A DNA stretch of 64,000 bases from an uncultured Ligilactobacillus sp. (GCA_934201845.1 CAKPXA010000001.1:62001-126000), one strand, 5' to 3'; numbered from the stretch's first letter, positions 1-9,211 are shown. Numbers and translations: made by a program. The notes: generated by a model not told the origin, from the letters alone.

Positions 1-1
1 A

Positions 2-1051
2 TCGTATGAGAATGAGAATATCATCCAGATGATCGGCGCGGTTGCCGTACTGTGGCTGCTGTCATTTCTGGTGATATGCGGCGTCAAGTCGGCGTCGTTC
101 GTGAATGCGGTCGTGACTTGCGCCAAGCTGTTGCCCCTTCTTCTGTTCACTGCGGTGATGTGCATGTGCTTCAAGGCCGGAATCATGACGGCTGACTTCT
201 GGGGGAGGGTCAGTGACAAGGTCATTTCGGGTACATATCAGCCGGTGAGCGTCTTCAGGCAGATTTCGTCCTCACTGGCGGTGATGGTCTGGGCGTTCTT
301 CGGCATAGAGGGGGCGGAGGTGCTGTCAAGGCGCGCCAGGAGGCCCTCTGATGCCCGGAAGGCCTCGGTCTGGGGCATGATTACGCTGACCGTTGTCTAC
401 ATACTGGTTTCTCTTCTGCCGTACGGCGTCATGACCAGGCATGAACTGGCCACGTGTCCGCAGCCGGCGATGGCCTGCATCATGCAGCAGACGATGGGTC
501 CTGTCGGTGTCTGCATCATCAACGGCGGCATCATCATCTCGACGGTCGGAGCCTGGCTCGCCTGGACGCTTCTTTCCGGCGAGACGCTGCTGACGCTGTC
601 AAGGGATGGAGTCCTGCCGGAAGTGTTCGGCAGAAAGAACAGGTACGGTGCGCCGAGGAATGCGGTGCTGTTCGGCGCCTTCATGCAGACTGTTCTTTTG
701 GTGATTCTCCATCTGATGAAGAATTCCTACAATCAGGCCTATTTGATGGCAATGTCGGCAGTGTTCGTCGTGTATCTTTTCGTCGGCATTGACCAGGTCA
801 GGTTCAGTCTGAGGCAGGGCGATCGTGGCGGAATTCTCATCGGCCCGGGCGTGGTCCTGCTTCAGCTGTGGGCGATGTTCATGATGGGCTACTGGCAGGC
901 GCTCGGGATGTTCATCCTGTATCTGCCCGGTCTTGTGCTCTATGCGTATGCCAGGAGGGAGCGCGGCTTTAGGCTTTCGAAGAAGGAGATGGTTGTGGTT
1001 GTCATGAGTGTTCTCATAGGTGTGGAAATAATTTCGATGTTGTTCTTCTGA
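2..1051 (+). CDS. APC-family amino acid permease/antiporter, C-terminal part (5' end outside window)
   Basis: An open frame runs from the first bases of the window to a TGA at 1049-1051, so the N-terminus is missing. The visible 350 or so residues are a polytopic membrane protein with about eight hydrophobic segments. The sequence around 'FFGIEGAEVLSRRARRP' is the typical middle-of-protein signature of the basic amino acid/polyamine antiporter branch (ArcD/LysI-like) of the APC superfamily, where a cationic amino acid is exchanged across the cytoplasmic membrane. Substrate cannot be read from this part. The next gene follows 14 bp downstream, so the two may be cotranscribed. Confidence 0.8.
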   Translation, partial: SYENENIIQMIGAVAVLWLLSFLVICGVKSASFVNAVVTCAKLLPLLLFTAVMCMCFKAGIMTADFWGRVSDKVISGTYQPVSVFRQISSSLAVMVWAFFGIEGAEVLSRRARRPSDARKASVWGMITLTVVYILVSLLPYGVMTRHELATCPQPAMACIMQQTMGPVGVCIINGGIIISTVGAWLAWTLLSGETLLTLSRDGVLPEVFGRKNRYGAPRNAVLFGAFMQTVLLVILHLMKNSYNQAYLMAMSAVFVVYLFVGIDQVRFSLRQGDRGGILIGPGVVLLQLWAMFMMGYWQALGMFILYLPGLVLYAYARRERGFRLSKKEMVVVVMSVLIGVEIISMLFF

Positions 1052-1065
1052 AACGGGGTGATGTC

Positions 1066-1437
1066 TTGTTTGATGGAATAAGGGACTGGTTTGACGGACT
1101 GGGCGCACGGGCGCCGGAGGAGAAGCCCTCTCTGCAGAAATTCAGTGAAAAGTATCCGGACGGCGGTGAGATGAGGCTGCACCTGATCTTTCACGGCAGA
1201 GTCCAGGGTGTCGGTTTCCGGTACAGTTCGATGATGAGCGCGGAAGGACTGGGCCTGACCGGCTGGGTTCAGAATCTTGCTGACGGTACGGTTGAGATGC
1301 AGGTTCAGGGCAGGACCGCCGTGATTGACCGGATGATTGACGAACTGGCGTCAAATCAGTTCATCCTGATCCGCAGCATTGATGACGAGCGGATTCCGCT
1401 TGAAAATGGAGAGGAAAAATTCATAATGGCGAACTGA
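1066..1437 (+). CDS. acyP: Acylphosphatase with N-terminal extension
   Basis: The acylphosphatase fold starts at residue 36 with 'MRLHLIFHGRVQGVGFRY'. The catalytic Arg is R52 in GVGFR and the catalytic Asn is N70 in 'GWVQNLADG'. The enzyme hydrolyses acyl phosphates in the cytosol. The start used here is TTG at 1066, five bases after GGGGTG; it gives a 35-residue acidic N-terminal extension absent from the usual 90-residue family members. An ATG at 1171 would give a standard-length enzyme but has no spaced ribosome site. The gene ends in a strong terminator. Confidence 0.82.
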   Translation: MFDGIRDWFDGLGARAPEEKPSLQKFSEKYPDGGEMRLHLIFHGRVQGVGFRYSSMMSAEGLGLTGWVQNLADGTVEMQVQGRTAVIDRMIDELASNQFILIRSIDDERIPLENGEEKFIMAN

Positions 1438-1442
1438 ACGGG

Positions 1443-1476
1443 GGCGTGCACCTTTTGCGGTGTGCGCCTTCTTTTT
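1443..1476 (+). terminator. Rho-independent terminator after acyP
   Basis: Ten-base arms GGCGTGCACC and GGTGTGCGCC around a six-base loop are followed by TTCTTTTT. It lies directly after the acylphosphatase stop. Confidence 0.85.
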
Positions 1477-1811
1477 GGCATAACGGTTAGATTGGAATTA
1501 ATTGATGGTTAGGGCAGTGTCAGACTGCATTTTCCCGTGTCATTGACGAAGGGAAAACGGTTGTGCAGGTGAAAATGATGTCACAAGAGCTTACGCGATG
1601 AAATCCGAGGTGTTCTTAATATTATGCAGTGCTTTTGATGTTTTGCTCATAGAAATTCATATCGTGCATAAATCGTAAGGAGAGAAATTCTGGCAGAATT
1701 CCGATATTTTTACTGGAGCTTTAAATCCAGGCGCAGCAGGGGTTTGAAGCTGATTGGCCTGATGATTAGAAAATGGTTACAGGTCCTTAATGTAGCATTT
1801 TATGACAACAG
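1477..1811. other. Non-coding stretch upstream of the amino acid ABC transporter
   Basis: No ORF with a ribosome site was found here. It holds one AAATGCAG motif (minus strand, 1525-1532) and one near match (TATGCAGTG around 1624). No recognised riboswitch or T-box sequence is seen, although an amino acid transporter follows. Confidence 0.5.
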
Positions 1812-1813
1812 TA

Positions 1814-1822
1814 TGCTATACT
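1814..1822 (+). promoter_or_regulatory. Extended -10 promoter of the ABC transporter operon
   Basis: TG-C-TATACT forms an extended -10 element about 40 bp before the start codon. No good -35 is present, which is usual for extended -10 promoters. Confidence 0.55.
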
Positions 1823-1860
1823 TGAAATATACCATTTCTTAAAGAAGGGGAAGTTTGATA

Positions 1861-3309
1861 ATGAAAAAATTTCTTTCAATGCTGTGTGCCTTTCTGGGCC
1901 TGTTCATGCTGGGGTTTGCGGCTCAGCCGTCATCCTCAGTTCAGGCGGCCGAAAAGACATATGTTATTGATACCGATGTTACCTTTCCCCCGTTTGTATA
2001 CGCCAACGAGGACAACAAGTACGTTGGCATTGACATGGATCTGATCCGTGCCATTGCAAAGGAGGAGGGCTTCAAGATCAAGATTCGTCCCGTCGGCTTC
2101 AACGCCGCCGTCCAGTCCGTCAGTTCCGGGCAGGCGGACGGCGTCATTGCCGGCATGTCAATTACGGACGAACGCAAGGAAAAGTTCGATTTCTCCGATC
2201 CGTACTATTCATCCGGCATCGTCATGGGTGTCAGCCCCAAGGGAGACATCAAGTCACTGAAGGACCTCAAGGGCAGGAAGGTTGCCGTCAAGACGGGAAC
2301 TTCCGGTGCTGACTATGCAAACTCCATCAAGGACAAGTACGGCTTCAGAATCGTCACGTTCGATGATTCCGACAACATGTACAATGACGTCAAGAACGGC
2401 AACTCCGCTGCCTGCTTTGAGGACAGCGCCGTTCTGGCCTATGGCGTCAAGACGGGTCTCGGGCTCAGGATTGCCACGAAGTCCGTCAATGAAGGAGACT
2501 ACGGCTTTGCCGTCAAGAAGGGCCGGAACAGGGAACTCATGAGAATGTTCAATGAAGGTTTGGCAAAGCTCAAGAAGAACGGTGAATATGACAAGATCAT
2601 CAAGCGCTATACAGGCGAATCAGCCACGAAGTCAAAGAAGAAGAAGGCAGCAGGCAGTCATACCATCATGGGCCTGATCAGGGAGAACCACGGCGTGATT
2701 GCGTCCGGTCTTCTTGAGACAATCAAGCTCACGGTCGTTTCAATCGTCTGCGCGACGGTATTCGGCGTCCTGCTCGGCTTCCTCGGCGTTGTGCCGAACA
2801 AGTTCGCCCAGGGGGTTTCCGCAGTTGTCATCTACATCTTCCGCGGACTTCCGTTGATTGTCCTGGCATTGTTCATCTACAACGGCATTCCGAGTCTTAC
2901 CGGCAGCAAGATTCCGGCCTTCGTCGCCGGTGTGATTACGCTGATGCTGAATGAAGGCGCGTATATCGGTGCCTTCGTCAAGGGCGGCATCGAGGCCGTC
3001 GATGCCGGACAGATGGAGGCGGCACGAAGCCTCGGTCTTCCGTTCGGCAAGGCGATGCGCAAGGTTGTCCTGCCTCAGGGCATAAAGATCATGATTCCTT
3101 CGTTCATCAACCAGTTCATCATCACGTTGAAGGACACGTCGATTCTGTCAGTCATCGGTCTGCTTGAACTGACACAGACGGGCAAGATCATCATTGCGCG
3201 CAACCTCGAGGGATTCCGCGTCTGGACGATTGTCGCAGTGATCTACCTTGTTCTCATTACATTGCTGACACTGTTATCCAAGTGGGTAGAACGGAGGGTT
3301 AAGGACTAA
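1861..3309 (+). CDS. glnP: Amino acid ABC transporter, fused substrate-binding protein and permease (glutamine type)
   Basis: The protein is a natural fusion of two transporter parts. It has a signal peptide (residues 1-30, Ala-rich cleavage region VQAAEK), a family-3 periplasmic-type binding domain (about 32-255), a Lys-rich linker, then a permease of about five membrane segments (about 275-478). The permease carries the EAA loop ('[14 protein letters not shown]') that docks the ATPase. Such GlnP-like fusions import glutamine, glutamate or related polar amino acids in lactic acid bacteria. ATG at 1861 is chosen; a TTG at 1855 in the same frame is closer to the AAGGGG site. The stop overlaps the ATPase start (TAATG). 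Confidence 0.9.
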   Translation: MKKFLSMLCAFLGLFMLGFAAQPSSSVQAAEKTYVIDTDVTFPPFVYANEDNKYVGIDMDLIRAIAKEEGFKIKIRPVGFNAAVQSVSSGQADGVIAGMSITDERKEKFDFSDPYYSSGIVMGVSPKGDIKSLKDLKGRKVAVKTGTSGADYANSIKDKYGFRIVTFDDSDNMYNDVKNGNSAACFEDSAVLAYGVKTGLGLRIATKSVNEGDYGFAVKKGRNRELMRMFNEGLAKLKKNGEYDKIIKRYTGESATKSKKKKAAGSHTIMGLIRENHGVIASGLLETIKLTVVSIVCATVFGVLLGFLGVVPNKFAQGVSAVVIYIFRGLPLIVLALFIYNGIPSLTGSKIPAFVAGVITLMLNEGAYIGAFVKGGIEAVDAGQMEAARSLGLPFGKAMRKVVLPQGIKIMIPSFINQFIITLKDTSILSVIGLLELTQTGKIIIARNLEGFRVWTIVAVIYLVLITLLTLLSKWVERRVKD

Positions 3310-4049
3310 TGGCAGAATTGAAGGTTAACGTTACGGATCTTGTCAAGAACTACGGATCCAACCATGTTCTCAAGGGAATCAACTTCAAGGTTGAGAACAA
3401 TGAAGTGGTCGTTCTGATCGGGCCGTCCGGATCGGGCAAGAGTACGCTGCTCAGGTGTCTGAACAAGCTTGAGGAGCCGACTTCCGGCAGCATCGTGATT
3501 GACGGCCAGGACATCAGCAACCCGGCCACGGACATTGACAAGGCGCGCGAGAACATCGGAATGGTGTTCCAGCACTTCAACCTCTTCAATAACCTGAGCG
3601 TAAGCAGGAACATCATGCTCGCTCCGGTCGAGCTCGGCAAGATGTCCGAGGCAGAGGCTGAAGGACAGGCGCGAGAACTGCTCAGGACGGTCGGTCTTGA
3701 GGACAAGTTCGACGCCATGCCGGCATCGCTTTCGGGCGGTCAGAAGCAGCGTGTCGCCATTGCCCGTGCTCTGGCGATGAATCCCGACATCATGCTCTTC
3801 GACGAACCTACTTCGGCTCTTGATCCGGAAATGGTCGGAGACGTTCTGAACGTCATGAAGAACCTTGCCGCCAAGGGCATGACGATGGTCGTGGTGACTC
3901 ATGAAATGGGCTTTGCCAAGGAAGTTGCGGACCGCGTCGTGTTCATGGCCGACGGCAACGTCGTTGAGGAGGGAACTCCGGAACAGGTCTTCGACCATCC
4001 TCAGCACGAACGTACGAAGTCGTTCCTGGACAAGGTCATCAATGTCTGA
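3309..4049 (+). CDS. glnQ: Amino acid ABC transporter ATP-binding protein
   Basis: This 246-residue ABC ATPase has Walker [10 protein letters not shown] (near residue 38), signature LSGGQKQR and Walker [13 protein letters not shown], followed by the switch His in '[10 protein letters not shown]'. It belongs to the polar amino acid (GlnQ/HisP) branch. It powers the fused binding protein-permease encoded immediately upstream, with which it shares the TAATG overlap, so the two subunits form a complete importer. Confidence 0.95.
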   Translation: MAELKVNVTDLVKNYGSNHVLKGINFKVENNEVVVLIGPSGSGKSTLLRCLNKLEEPTSGSIVIDGQDISNPATDIDKARENIGMVFQHFNLFNNLSVSRNIMLAPVELGKMSEAEAEGQARELLRTVGLEDKFDAMPASLSGGQKQRVAIARALAMNPDIMLFDEPTSALDPEMVGDVLNVMKNLAAKGMTMVVVTHEMGFAKEVADRVVFMADGNVVEEGTPEQVFDHPQHERTKSFLDKVINV

Positions 4050-4095
4050 TTAATCTGATTGTTAACGGTCGTCTGAGACATCAGCGGCCCGGAGC

Positions 4096-4127
4096 AGGCC
4101 GTTTCTTCCGGAACGACCTGCTTTTCT
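4096..4127 (+). terminator. Probable terminator after glnQ
   Basis: The imperfect arms AGGCCGTT and AACGACCT flank a short loop and are followed by GCTTTTCTC. It is weaker than other terminators in the window. Confidence 0.5.
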
Positions 4128-4148
4128 CGTTGGAGGAGGTGTTTTGAA

Positions 4149-4412
4149 ATGAAGAAAGTGCTGCTTGTCATGCATGACAGCTCCGGAGTATATTACAGAA
4201 TGAACAAGACGACATTCGAAACGTTGCCCGTCGCCGGGCAGATCATCTACAATTCGGACGGACTGGCCTATGTCGTGGAGGAGGTCTGCTCGTTTGCCGG
4301 CTATGTTTCTGAAAAGGGAGCCGTCGCAATCCTTGTTGTTCATCCGGCACCGGCGGATTCACCGGAAGCTGAAATCTTCGGACTTGACATCGAGCAGGAC
4401 CTCGATGACTGA
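4149..4412 (+). CDS. Small conserved-looking hypothetical protein (87 aa)
   Basis: The start ATG is eight bases after a strong GGAGGAGGT site, which argues for a real gene. The product is a soluble alpha/beta-looking protein ('KKVLLVMHDSSGVYYRM') with an acidic tail ending in LDIEQDLDD. No signal peptide, membrane segment or catalytic motif is evident and I do not recognise the family. It stands between the glutamine-type transporter and an MFS exporter, with no clear functional link to either. Confidence 0.7.
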   Translation: MKKVLLVMHDSSGVYYRMNKTTFETLPVAGQIIYNSDGLAYVVEEVCSFAGYVSEKGAVAILVVHPAPADSPEAEIFGLDIEQDLDD

Positions 4413-4538
4413 CGGTTCATCTGAAATTCCGGTTATTGAGGAGGAATATTCAGCGTGAAAGCGCTGCAGTCAGGCGTTGTTGTTGAAAAAACTCGGATTA
4501 AGAGTGATAATTGAAGTTATCCAGCAAGGAGTGATTTT

Positions 4539-5735
4539 TTGATTTACAAGGATATGCCCGCCTCCTGGCGCAGAACCTTCATGACTCTCTGGCTCGGGTG
4601 CTTCATCACGGGGCTGGGATTTTCGATGACGATGCCGTTCATGTCGCTCTACATTGAAAGCTTCGGTCATTACACGAGAACGGAAATAAACTTCTACTCC
4701 GGCCTGGCCTTTTCGGTGACGTATTTCGCCCAGGCCGTCGTTTCGCCCTACTGGGGCAGCCTGGCCGACAGGAAGGGCCGCAAGATGATGTGCCTGCGCG
4801 CTTCCGGCGTCATGACCTTCACTATTTTCCTGACAGGGCTTGCGACAAATGTCTACATGATTATTCTGCTGCGGCTTCTGCAGGGGGCCTTTTCCGGCTA
4901 CATAAGCAATTCGACCGCCTTCATGGCCGGTGAGGCGCCGAAGGGACATTCCGGCGCCATCATGTCGCAGATGATGACGGCCAGCGTGACCGGCAATCTG
5001 CTTGGACCGATGTTCGGCGGCGCCATTTCCGGAGTGCTCGGGTACCGGGCACCGTTCCTGATTTTCGGCGTCATGATGGCCGGGGTCTTTTTGATGACCC
5101 TGACGACGAAGGAGCACTTCACTCCGATTTCGAAGAAGGAGATGCAGCCGATGAAGGAGGTCTTCGCCGGCCTTTCCAACCGTCGTCTGATTTTCATCAT
5201 GTTTGCGACGACGCTTCTCGTCCAGCTGGCCATGATGTCGATTTCACCAATCATCAGCCTGCTTGTCAAGGAACTGATGCACGGAACCGGCAATGTCTCG
5301 CTGGTCAGCGGTGTTGTGGCCGCAATGCCGGGCTTCGGCACGCTGCTTGTCGCAGCGAGAGTCGGCAACAAGATGGACGAGATCGGGCCGCTTGAGATTC
5401 TGCTGCTCGGTCTTGCCCTCGCAACCTGCTTCTTCATTCCGATGTACTTCACGTCCGGTCCGGTCTCGCTCGGCTTCTGGCGCTTTGTGCTCGGGATGGC
5501 GAACGCGGCGATGATGCCGGCAGTGCAGACGGTTCTGACCAAGGCCGTTCCGCGCGAGTACTTCGGCCGCATCTTCAGCTGGAACCAGTCGTTTCAGGCC
5601 TGGGGCGGCATGTTCGGACCGCTTGTCGGTTCAGCCGTCTCCAGTGTCTTCAGTTACCAGAGCGTCTTTCTGGCAACGGCGCTGTTTGTTTTCGCCGATT
5701 TCTGGCTGGTATTTTCGGTGCGCAGGATGTTATGA
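4539..5735 (+). CDS. MFS drug/efflux-type transporter
   Basis: The protein of 398 residues has 12 predicted membrane helices. The loop between helices 2 and 3 carries MFS motif A as 'GSLADRKGRKMM' (about residue 69), and helix 5 has the exporter-type Gly-rich motif C region ('GNLLGPMFGGAISG'). It fits the DHA1 group of proton-driven exporters (PmrA/YttB-like); substrate unknown. Translation starts at TTG 4539 after AAGGAGTG. An AAATGCAGTG motif begins six bases after the stop. Confidence 0.85.
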   Translation: MIYKDMPASWRRTFMTLWLGCFITGLGFSMTMPFMSLYIESFGHYTRTEINFYSGLAFSVTYFAQAVVSPYWGSLADRKGRKMMCLRASGVMTFTIFLTGLATNVYMIILLRLLQGAFSGYISNSTAFMAGEAPKGHSGAIMSQMMTASVTGNLLGPMFGGAISGVLGYRAPFLIFGVMMAGVFLMTLTTKEHFTPISKKEMQPMKEVFAGLSNRRLIFIMFATTLLVQLAMMSISPIISLLVKELMHGTGNVSLVSGVVAAMPGFGTLLVAARVGNKMDEIGPLEILLLGLALATCFFIPMYFTSGPVSLGFWRFVLGMANAAMMPAVQTVLTKAVPREYFGRIFSWNQSFQAWGGMFGPLVGSAVSSVFSYQSVFLATALFVFADFWLVFSVRRML

Positions 5736-5792
5736 TTGTAAAATGCAGTGCTTCGGCACAGAACATGATTTTTCAGAAAGGAATGGCTGACA

Positions 5793-6122
5793 TTGGCAAG
5801 CAACTCTGATTCCATCTTCAATCTCCTGTCGTATCTCAAGCGGCACCCGGAGGAAAGGTACATCATCAAGTCCCACTGTTCCAACGTCGTTCAGATTTTT
5901 GTCAGGGACACCGTCAGGGTTTCCGATTCGGACATCTACTTTCCGGACAACAAGCTGATGGTCAACCGGCTGGATGACGGTTTCCTCGAGCAGCACGGCA
6001 GTCTGCTTGACTACTACTGGAACCAGCTTGGAAGGAAGAGCATCGGATTCCGCGAGGTGTGGGCTACAACGGCGCACCTGAAGCAGCGGAATGTGTACTT
6101 TGTCGAATTGTCGTACGAGTAG
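5793..6122 (+). CDS. Hypothetical protein (109 aa)
   Basis: The frame starts with TTG at 5793 about ten bases after AAAGGAA and ends just before a terminator. The product is a soluble mixed-charge protein with conserved-looking 'QIFVRDTVRVSDSDIYFPDN' segment and many aromatic residues. I do not recognise a family. The close spacing to the MFS gene (57 bp) suggests readthrough transcription from it. Confidence 0.65.
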   Translation: MASNSDSIFNLLSYLKRHPEERYIIKSHCSNVVQIFVRDTVRVSDSDIYFPDNKLMVNRLDDGFLEQHGSLLDYYWNQLGRKSIGFREVWATTAHLKQRNVYFVELSYE

Positions 6123-6128
6123 TGAAAG

Positions 6129-6166
6129 CGGCAGAAAATCCGGTCTTCCGGATTTTCTGCCGTTTT
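6129..6166 (+). terminator. Strong terminator, near-identical to the one at 48010-48057
   Basis: CGGCAGAAAATCCGG pairs with CCGGATTTTCTGCCG around a TCTT loop, followed by TTTT. The right arm (19 bases from TTCCGG) is identical to that of the hairpin at 48010-48057. An AAATGCAG motif (minus, 6167-6174) abuts its 3' end. Confidence 0.85.
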
Positions 6167-6266
6167 CTGCATTTGGATGCGGGCTCTGCATTTTGAAAAA
6201 AATGAATGAAACGCAGGGGACGAGGTACTATAATGAATGTATACACAACAAAGAGAGGTGAGATTC

Positions 6267-6941
6267 ATGTCTGTAATTCACTTTTACCTGGTCCGGCACG
6301 GGCAGACGAGGCTGAACCGTTCCCGCAGGCTGCAGGGGACGACAAACTCGCCGCTGACGAAGAAGGGGCGGCGGATGGCCAAGAGGCTCGGAAGTGAGCT
6401 TCAGGACATCAGGTTCACGGCGGTCTACACGAGTGACCTCAAGCGGACGCATGAAACGGCAGAACTGATTCTTGCCGAAAACAGACGCGGCTGCCCGCCG
6501 GTCTACCGCGACCCTGACCTGCGCGAGCTCAGTTTCGGAAAATTCGAGGAGGCAAACAACATGACTGTGATTCCGGCGGCCCTGCGTACGCTCGGGCTGC
6601 GGAAGATTGTCCGGGCCTTCGCCAATGACGAGCACGTGGCCGAGCTGACTGAACTCTTCCGGACCATGGACGGTGAAGAGGAGATTGAAACCTCCGTGCA
6701 TCTGGAGAACCGCTTCCGGCGGGCACTTGAGACGATTGCGCAGGAGTATCCGAATCAAGATGCCAACATCCTGATCGTCACGCACGGACTCATTCTGTCG
6801 AACTTCATTGAAAGCCTGAAGGGAAGCGTGCCGCTCTTTCTCGTTGACAACTCGCGGGCGAGTCTGATTGACTATTCGGACGGAGAATTTACGATAAGGT
6901 ATATAAATCAACTTAAACAGGAAAGTGAAGATATTGATTAA
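6267..6941 (+). CDS. Histidine phosphatase family protein (phosphoglycerate mutase-like)
   Basis: The N-terminus holds the phosphohistidine motif 'LVRHGQT' (residues 8-14), with the partner catalytic His in 'ILIVTHGL' near residue 176. It is a cytosolic member of the GpmB/PhoE branch, most of which are broad phosphatases and not glycolytic mutases. ATG 6267 is chosen because AGAGGTGAG lies just upstream; an ATG ten codons earlier has no site. The 3' end overlaps the start of the next gene, suggesting translational coupling. Confidence 0.85.
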   Translation: MSVIHFYLVRHGQTRLNRSRRLQGTTNSPLTKKGRRMAKRLGSELQDIRFTAVYTSDLKRTHETAELILAENRRGCPPVYRDPDLRELSFGKFEEANNMTVIPAALRTLGLRKIVRAFANDEHVAELTELFRTMDGEEEIETSVHLENRFRRALETIAQEYPNQDANILIVTHGLILSNFIESLKGSVPLFLVDNSRASLIDYSDGEFTIRYINQLKQESEDID

Positions 6942-7944
6942 TGAAAATACAGTGGCCCTGATACACGGGCTGGTTGATGACGGCGTCGTTCCCGGCGTGT
7001 CATACGCCATGATTGAAAACGGTGCGGTCCAGTCCGAGGTGTTCGGCATGGAGCAGCTCGTGCCGGGAAAGAAGAAGCTGACGTGGGGAAGACTCTATGA
7101 CGTGGCCTCGCTGACGAAGGTTGTCGGCACGACGACGCTGATTCTTCATCTGCAGGACATCGGCAAGCTGACCGTCGATGACCGGGTCTGCGACTATCTC
7201 GAAAAGTTCAGTGATGAGAGAATCACCTTAAGGCATCTGCTGACGCATACGTCGGCCCTGACCGGCTACATCGAGAACAGAGACGAGCTTTCAGCGGACG
7301 AGCTGATGGATGCCCTCTACACGCTGAAACCTGGCGACTGGCTTGGAAGAAAGGTTGTCTATGCTGACATCGGACCGATTCTGCTGGGGCAGATCATTGA
7401 GAAGATCTACGGCATTCCGGTTCAGGACGCCATTGAAAGGGAGGTTCTGAAACCGCTCGGGCTCAGGGAGAGCACGTTTACACCTTCCGGCGACATGTGC
7501 GTTCCGACCGAGGTCACGGAGCGGCGCGGACTCATCTGCGGCGTCGTGCACGATCCGAAGGCCTTCACGCTCGGCCGTCACTGCGGTTCGGCCGGTCTGT
7601 TCATGAGCCTGAACGACCTGATTCGCTTTGCTGCCTGGATGCTTGACGACAATCCGCACAAGCCGGTCGTCTCCGATGCGACAATCAGAAGTCTGTTCAG
7701 GGACCATACGCCAAACGGAAAGCTCGGCCGGTCCCTCGGCTGGGATCTGCGCTTCACTTCCGACGGAACACCGTGCCTCTATCACACCGGCTTCACCGGA
7801 ACGTTCATCCTCATTGACAGAAAGCACCAGTCAGCGATGATCGTCTTGACCAACAGGGTTCATCCGACGGCTGACAACCAGGAATTTCTGAATCGCCGCG
7901 ACGAGATCGTCGCCGGTTATCTGAAGGAGAATGTACGGGACTGA
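6925..7944 (+). CDS. Beta-lactamase-fold serine hydrolase
   Basis: It carries the SxxK motif as SLTK ('DVASLTKVVG', near residue 60), a YAD in place of the YxN motif ('VVYADIGPILLG'), and a C-terminal 'HTGFTGT' corresponding to the KTG/HxG element. There is no signal peptide, so it is likely a cytosolic esterase or D-aminopeptidase-like enzyme and not an antibiotic resistance gene. The start is ambiguous: GTG 6925 has AGGA too close, whereas TTG 6934 is well spaced from the same site. It overlaps the preceding phosphatase. Confidence 0.82.
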   Translation: MKILINENTVALIHGLVDDGVVPGVSYAMIENGAVQSEVFGMEQLVPGKKKLTWGRLYDVASLTKVVGTTTLILHLQDIGKLTVDDRVCDYLEKFSDERITLRHLLTHTSALTGYIENRDELSADELMDALYTLKPGDWLGRKVVYADIGPILLGQIIEKIYGIPVQDAIEREVLKPLGLRESTFTPSGDMCVPTEVTERRGLICGVVHDPKAFTLGRHCGSAGLFMSLNDLIRFAAWMLDDNPHKPVVSDATIRSLFRDHTPNGKLGRSLGWDLRFTSDGTPCLYHTGFTGTFILIDRKHQSAMIVLTNRVHPTADNQEFLNRRDEIVAGYLKENVRD

Positions 7945-8014
7945 CGGCGGAAACAGGGTTCCGCAATGACAATGAAAATGTTTACAAATATGTTGTGCAC
8001 GGGAATGGAAAGCA

Positions 8015-8023
8015 TGCTATAAT
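8015..8023 (+). promoter_or_regulatory. Extended -10 promoter of manA
   Basis: TG-C-TATAAT, a perfect extended -10, lies 30 bp before the manA start codon. A possible TTGTGC -35 is 19 bp upstream. Confidence 0.65.
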
Positions 8024-8053
8024 ATGTATATACATTAACAAGGAGTGATTTTC

Positions 8054-9019
8054 ATGACTGAACCAATGTTTCTCAAGCCGTACTTTCAGGAGAAGATCTG
8101 GGGCGGTGACCGTCTGAAGACCGTTTACGGATATGACATCCCAAGTGACCACACCGGAGAATGCTGGGCGATTTCCGCTCACAAGCACGGTCCGGCAACG
8201 GTCATCAACGGACCTTACAAGGGCATGACCCTTGACGAGGTCTGGGACAGCCATCGCGAAGCCTTCGGCAATGCCGAGGGTGACGTCTTCCCGCTGCTGA
8301 CGAAGATTCTCGATGCCAAGAAGGATCTTTCGGTTCAGGTTCATCCCGATGACGCCTATGCCGAGGAGCATGAGCATGAACTCGGCAAGACGGAGTGCTG
8401 GTATGTCCTGGCCGCTGACGAAGGCGCTCAGATGTATTACGGCCATCACGCGAAGACCCGCGGGGAACTGGCCGGAATGATTGAAAATCATGAATGGGAC
8501 AAGCTTCTCCGCAAGGTTCCGGTCAAGCCCGGTGACTTCCTCTATGTTCCTTCGGGTACCATTCACGCCATCGGTGCCGGCATCATGGTTCTTGAGACGC
8601 AGCAGAGCTCTGACACGACATATCGTCTCTATGACTTCGACCGCGTTGACGCAACGACGGGAAAGAAGCGCGAACTGCACATCAGGCAGTCAATCGACGT
8701 GACGAATGTTCCTCATGTCGATCCCGAGCTCAACCGCAGGGAATACAAGGTCGGCGACGCTGAAGTGACACGCTTCGTCTCGACGGACTTCTTCGCAGTC
8801 TACAGGTGGCTTCTCAAGGGCGGCTCCGCAACGTTCAAGCGGGAATCCGCTCCATATACGCTCGTTTCCGTTCTTGACGGCAAGGGCACGCTGACCGTTG
8901 ACGGAAGGGACTATGACGTTGAAAGGGGAGTTCACTTCATCCTTCCATTTGATGTCAGTGAATGGACAGTTTCAGGTGACATGATGATCATTGCTTCCGA
9001 ACCCGGTCAGAAGGCATAG
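8054..9019 (+). CDS. manA: Mannose-6-phosphate isomerase, class I
   Basis: The enzyme interconverts mannose 6-phosphate and fructose 6-phosphate in the cytosol. The N-terminal cupin has the zinc ligands in 'LSVQVHPDDAYAEEHE' (Gln, His, Glu) and a later His in 'YVPSGTIHAIGAG'. At about 321 residues it is the short Firmicute type. ATG 8054 follows AAGGAGTG by seven bases; the upstream in-frame GTG is inside that site. It has its own promoter and a terminator. Confidence 0.93.
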   Translation: MTEPMFLKPYFQEKIWGGDRLKTVYGYDIPSDHTGECWAISAHKHGPATVINGPYKGMTLDEVWDSHREAFGNAEGDVFPLLTKILDAKKDLSVQVHPDDAYAEEHEHELGKTECWYVLAADEGAQMYYGHHAKTRGELAGMIENHEWDKLLRKVPVKPGDFLYVPSGTIHAIGAGIMVLETQQSSDTTYRLYDFDRVDATTGKKRELHIRQSIDVTNVPHVDPELNRREYKVGDAEVTRFVSTDFFAVYRWLLKGGSATFKRESAPYTLVSVLDGKGTLTVDGRDYDVERGVHFILPFDVSEWTVSGDMMIIASEPGQKA

Positions 9020-9090
9020 TCCGACATTCGAAGGCAAAACTGTATCCGTGATGGACCGGATCCACGCCGGCCCGGGTTCATCACTTCGCA

Positions 9091-9123
9091 AACTTCGCTT
9101 CGGAGACGGGGCGGAGTTTTTTT
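9091..9123 (+). terminator. Terminator of manA
   Basis: The arms AACTTCGC and GCGGAGTT (with a G-T pair) precede a run of seven T. It abuts the palindromic repeat at 9126. Confidence 0.65.
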
Positions 9124-9125
9124 AG

Positions 9126-9179
9126 GGTCTTTGCTAAATGGTGTTGAAAAATCATCATCAACACCATTTGGTATAGACC
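9126..9179. repeat. 54-bp palindromic repeat, insertion-sequence-end-like
   Basis: GGTCTTTGCTAAATGGTGTT and its inverted partner (ending TTTGGTATAGACC) form a near-perfect palindrome between the convergent manA and gatD terminators. The arm core AAATGGTGTTGA recurs at 34880-34933, 34964-35038 and 48904-48940. Confidence 0.75.
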
Positions 9180-9211
9180 AAAAAGACCCCGCCGCATTTC
9201 CGCAGCGAGGG
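9180..9211 (-). terminator. Terminator of the murT-gatD operon
   Basis: Read on the minus strand, CCCTCGCTGC pairs with GCGGCGGGG (two wobbles) and is followed by TCTTTTT. Confidence 0.6.

Noticed and set aside
1477..1811. Possible T-box or riboswitch before the amino acid transporter
   Set aside because: No T-box core (GGTGGnACCGCG), no terminator before the start, and no recognised aptamer motif.
6925..7944. Serine hydrolase as an antibiotic-resistance beta-lactamase
   Set aside because: No signal peptide, YAD in place of YxN, and HTG in place of KTG fit cytosolic esterase/peptidase members common in lactobacilli.
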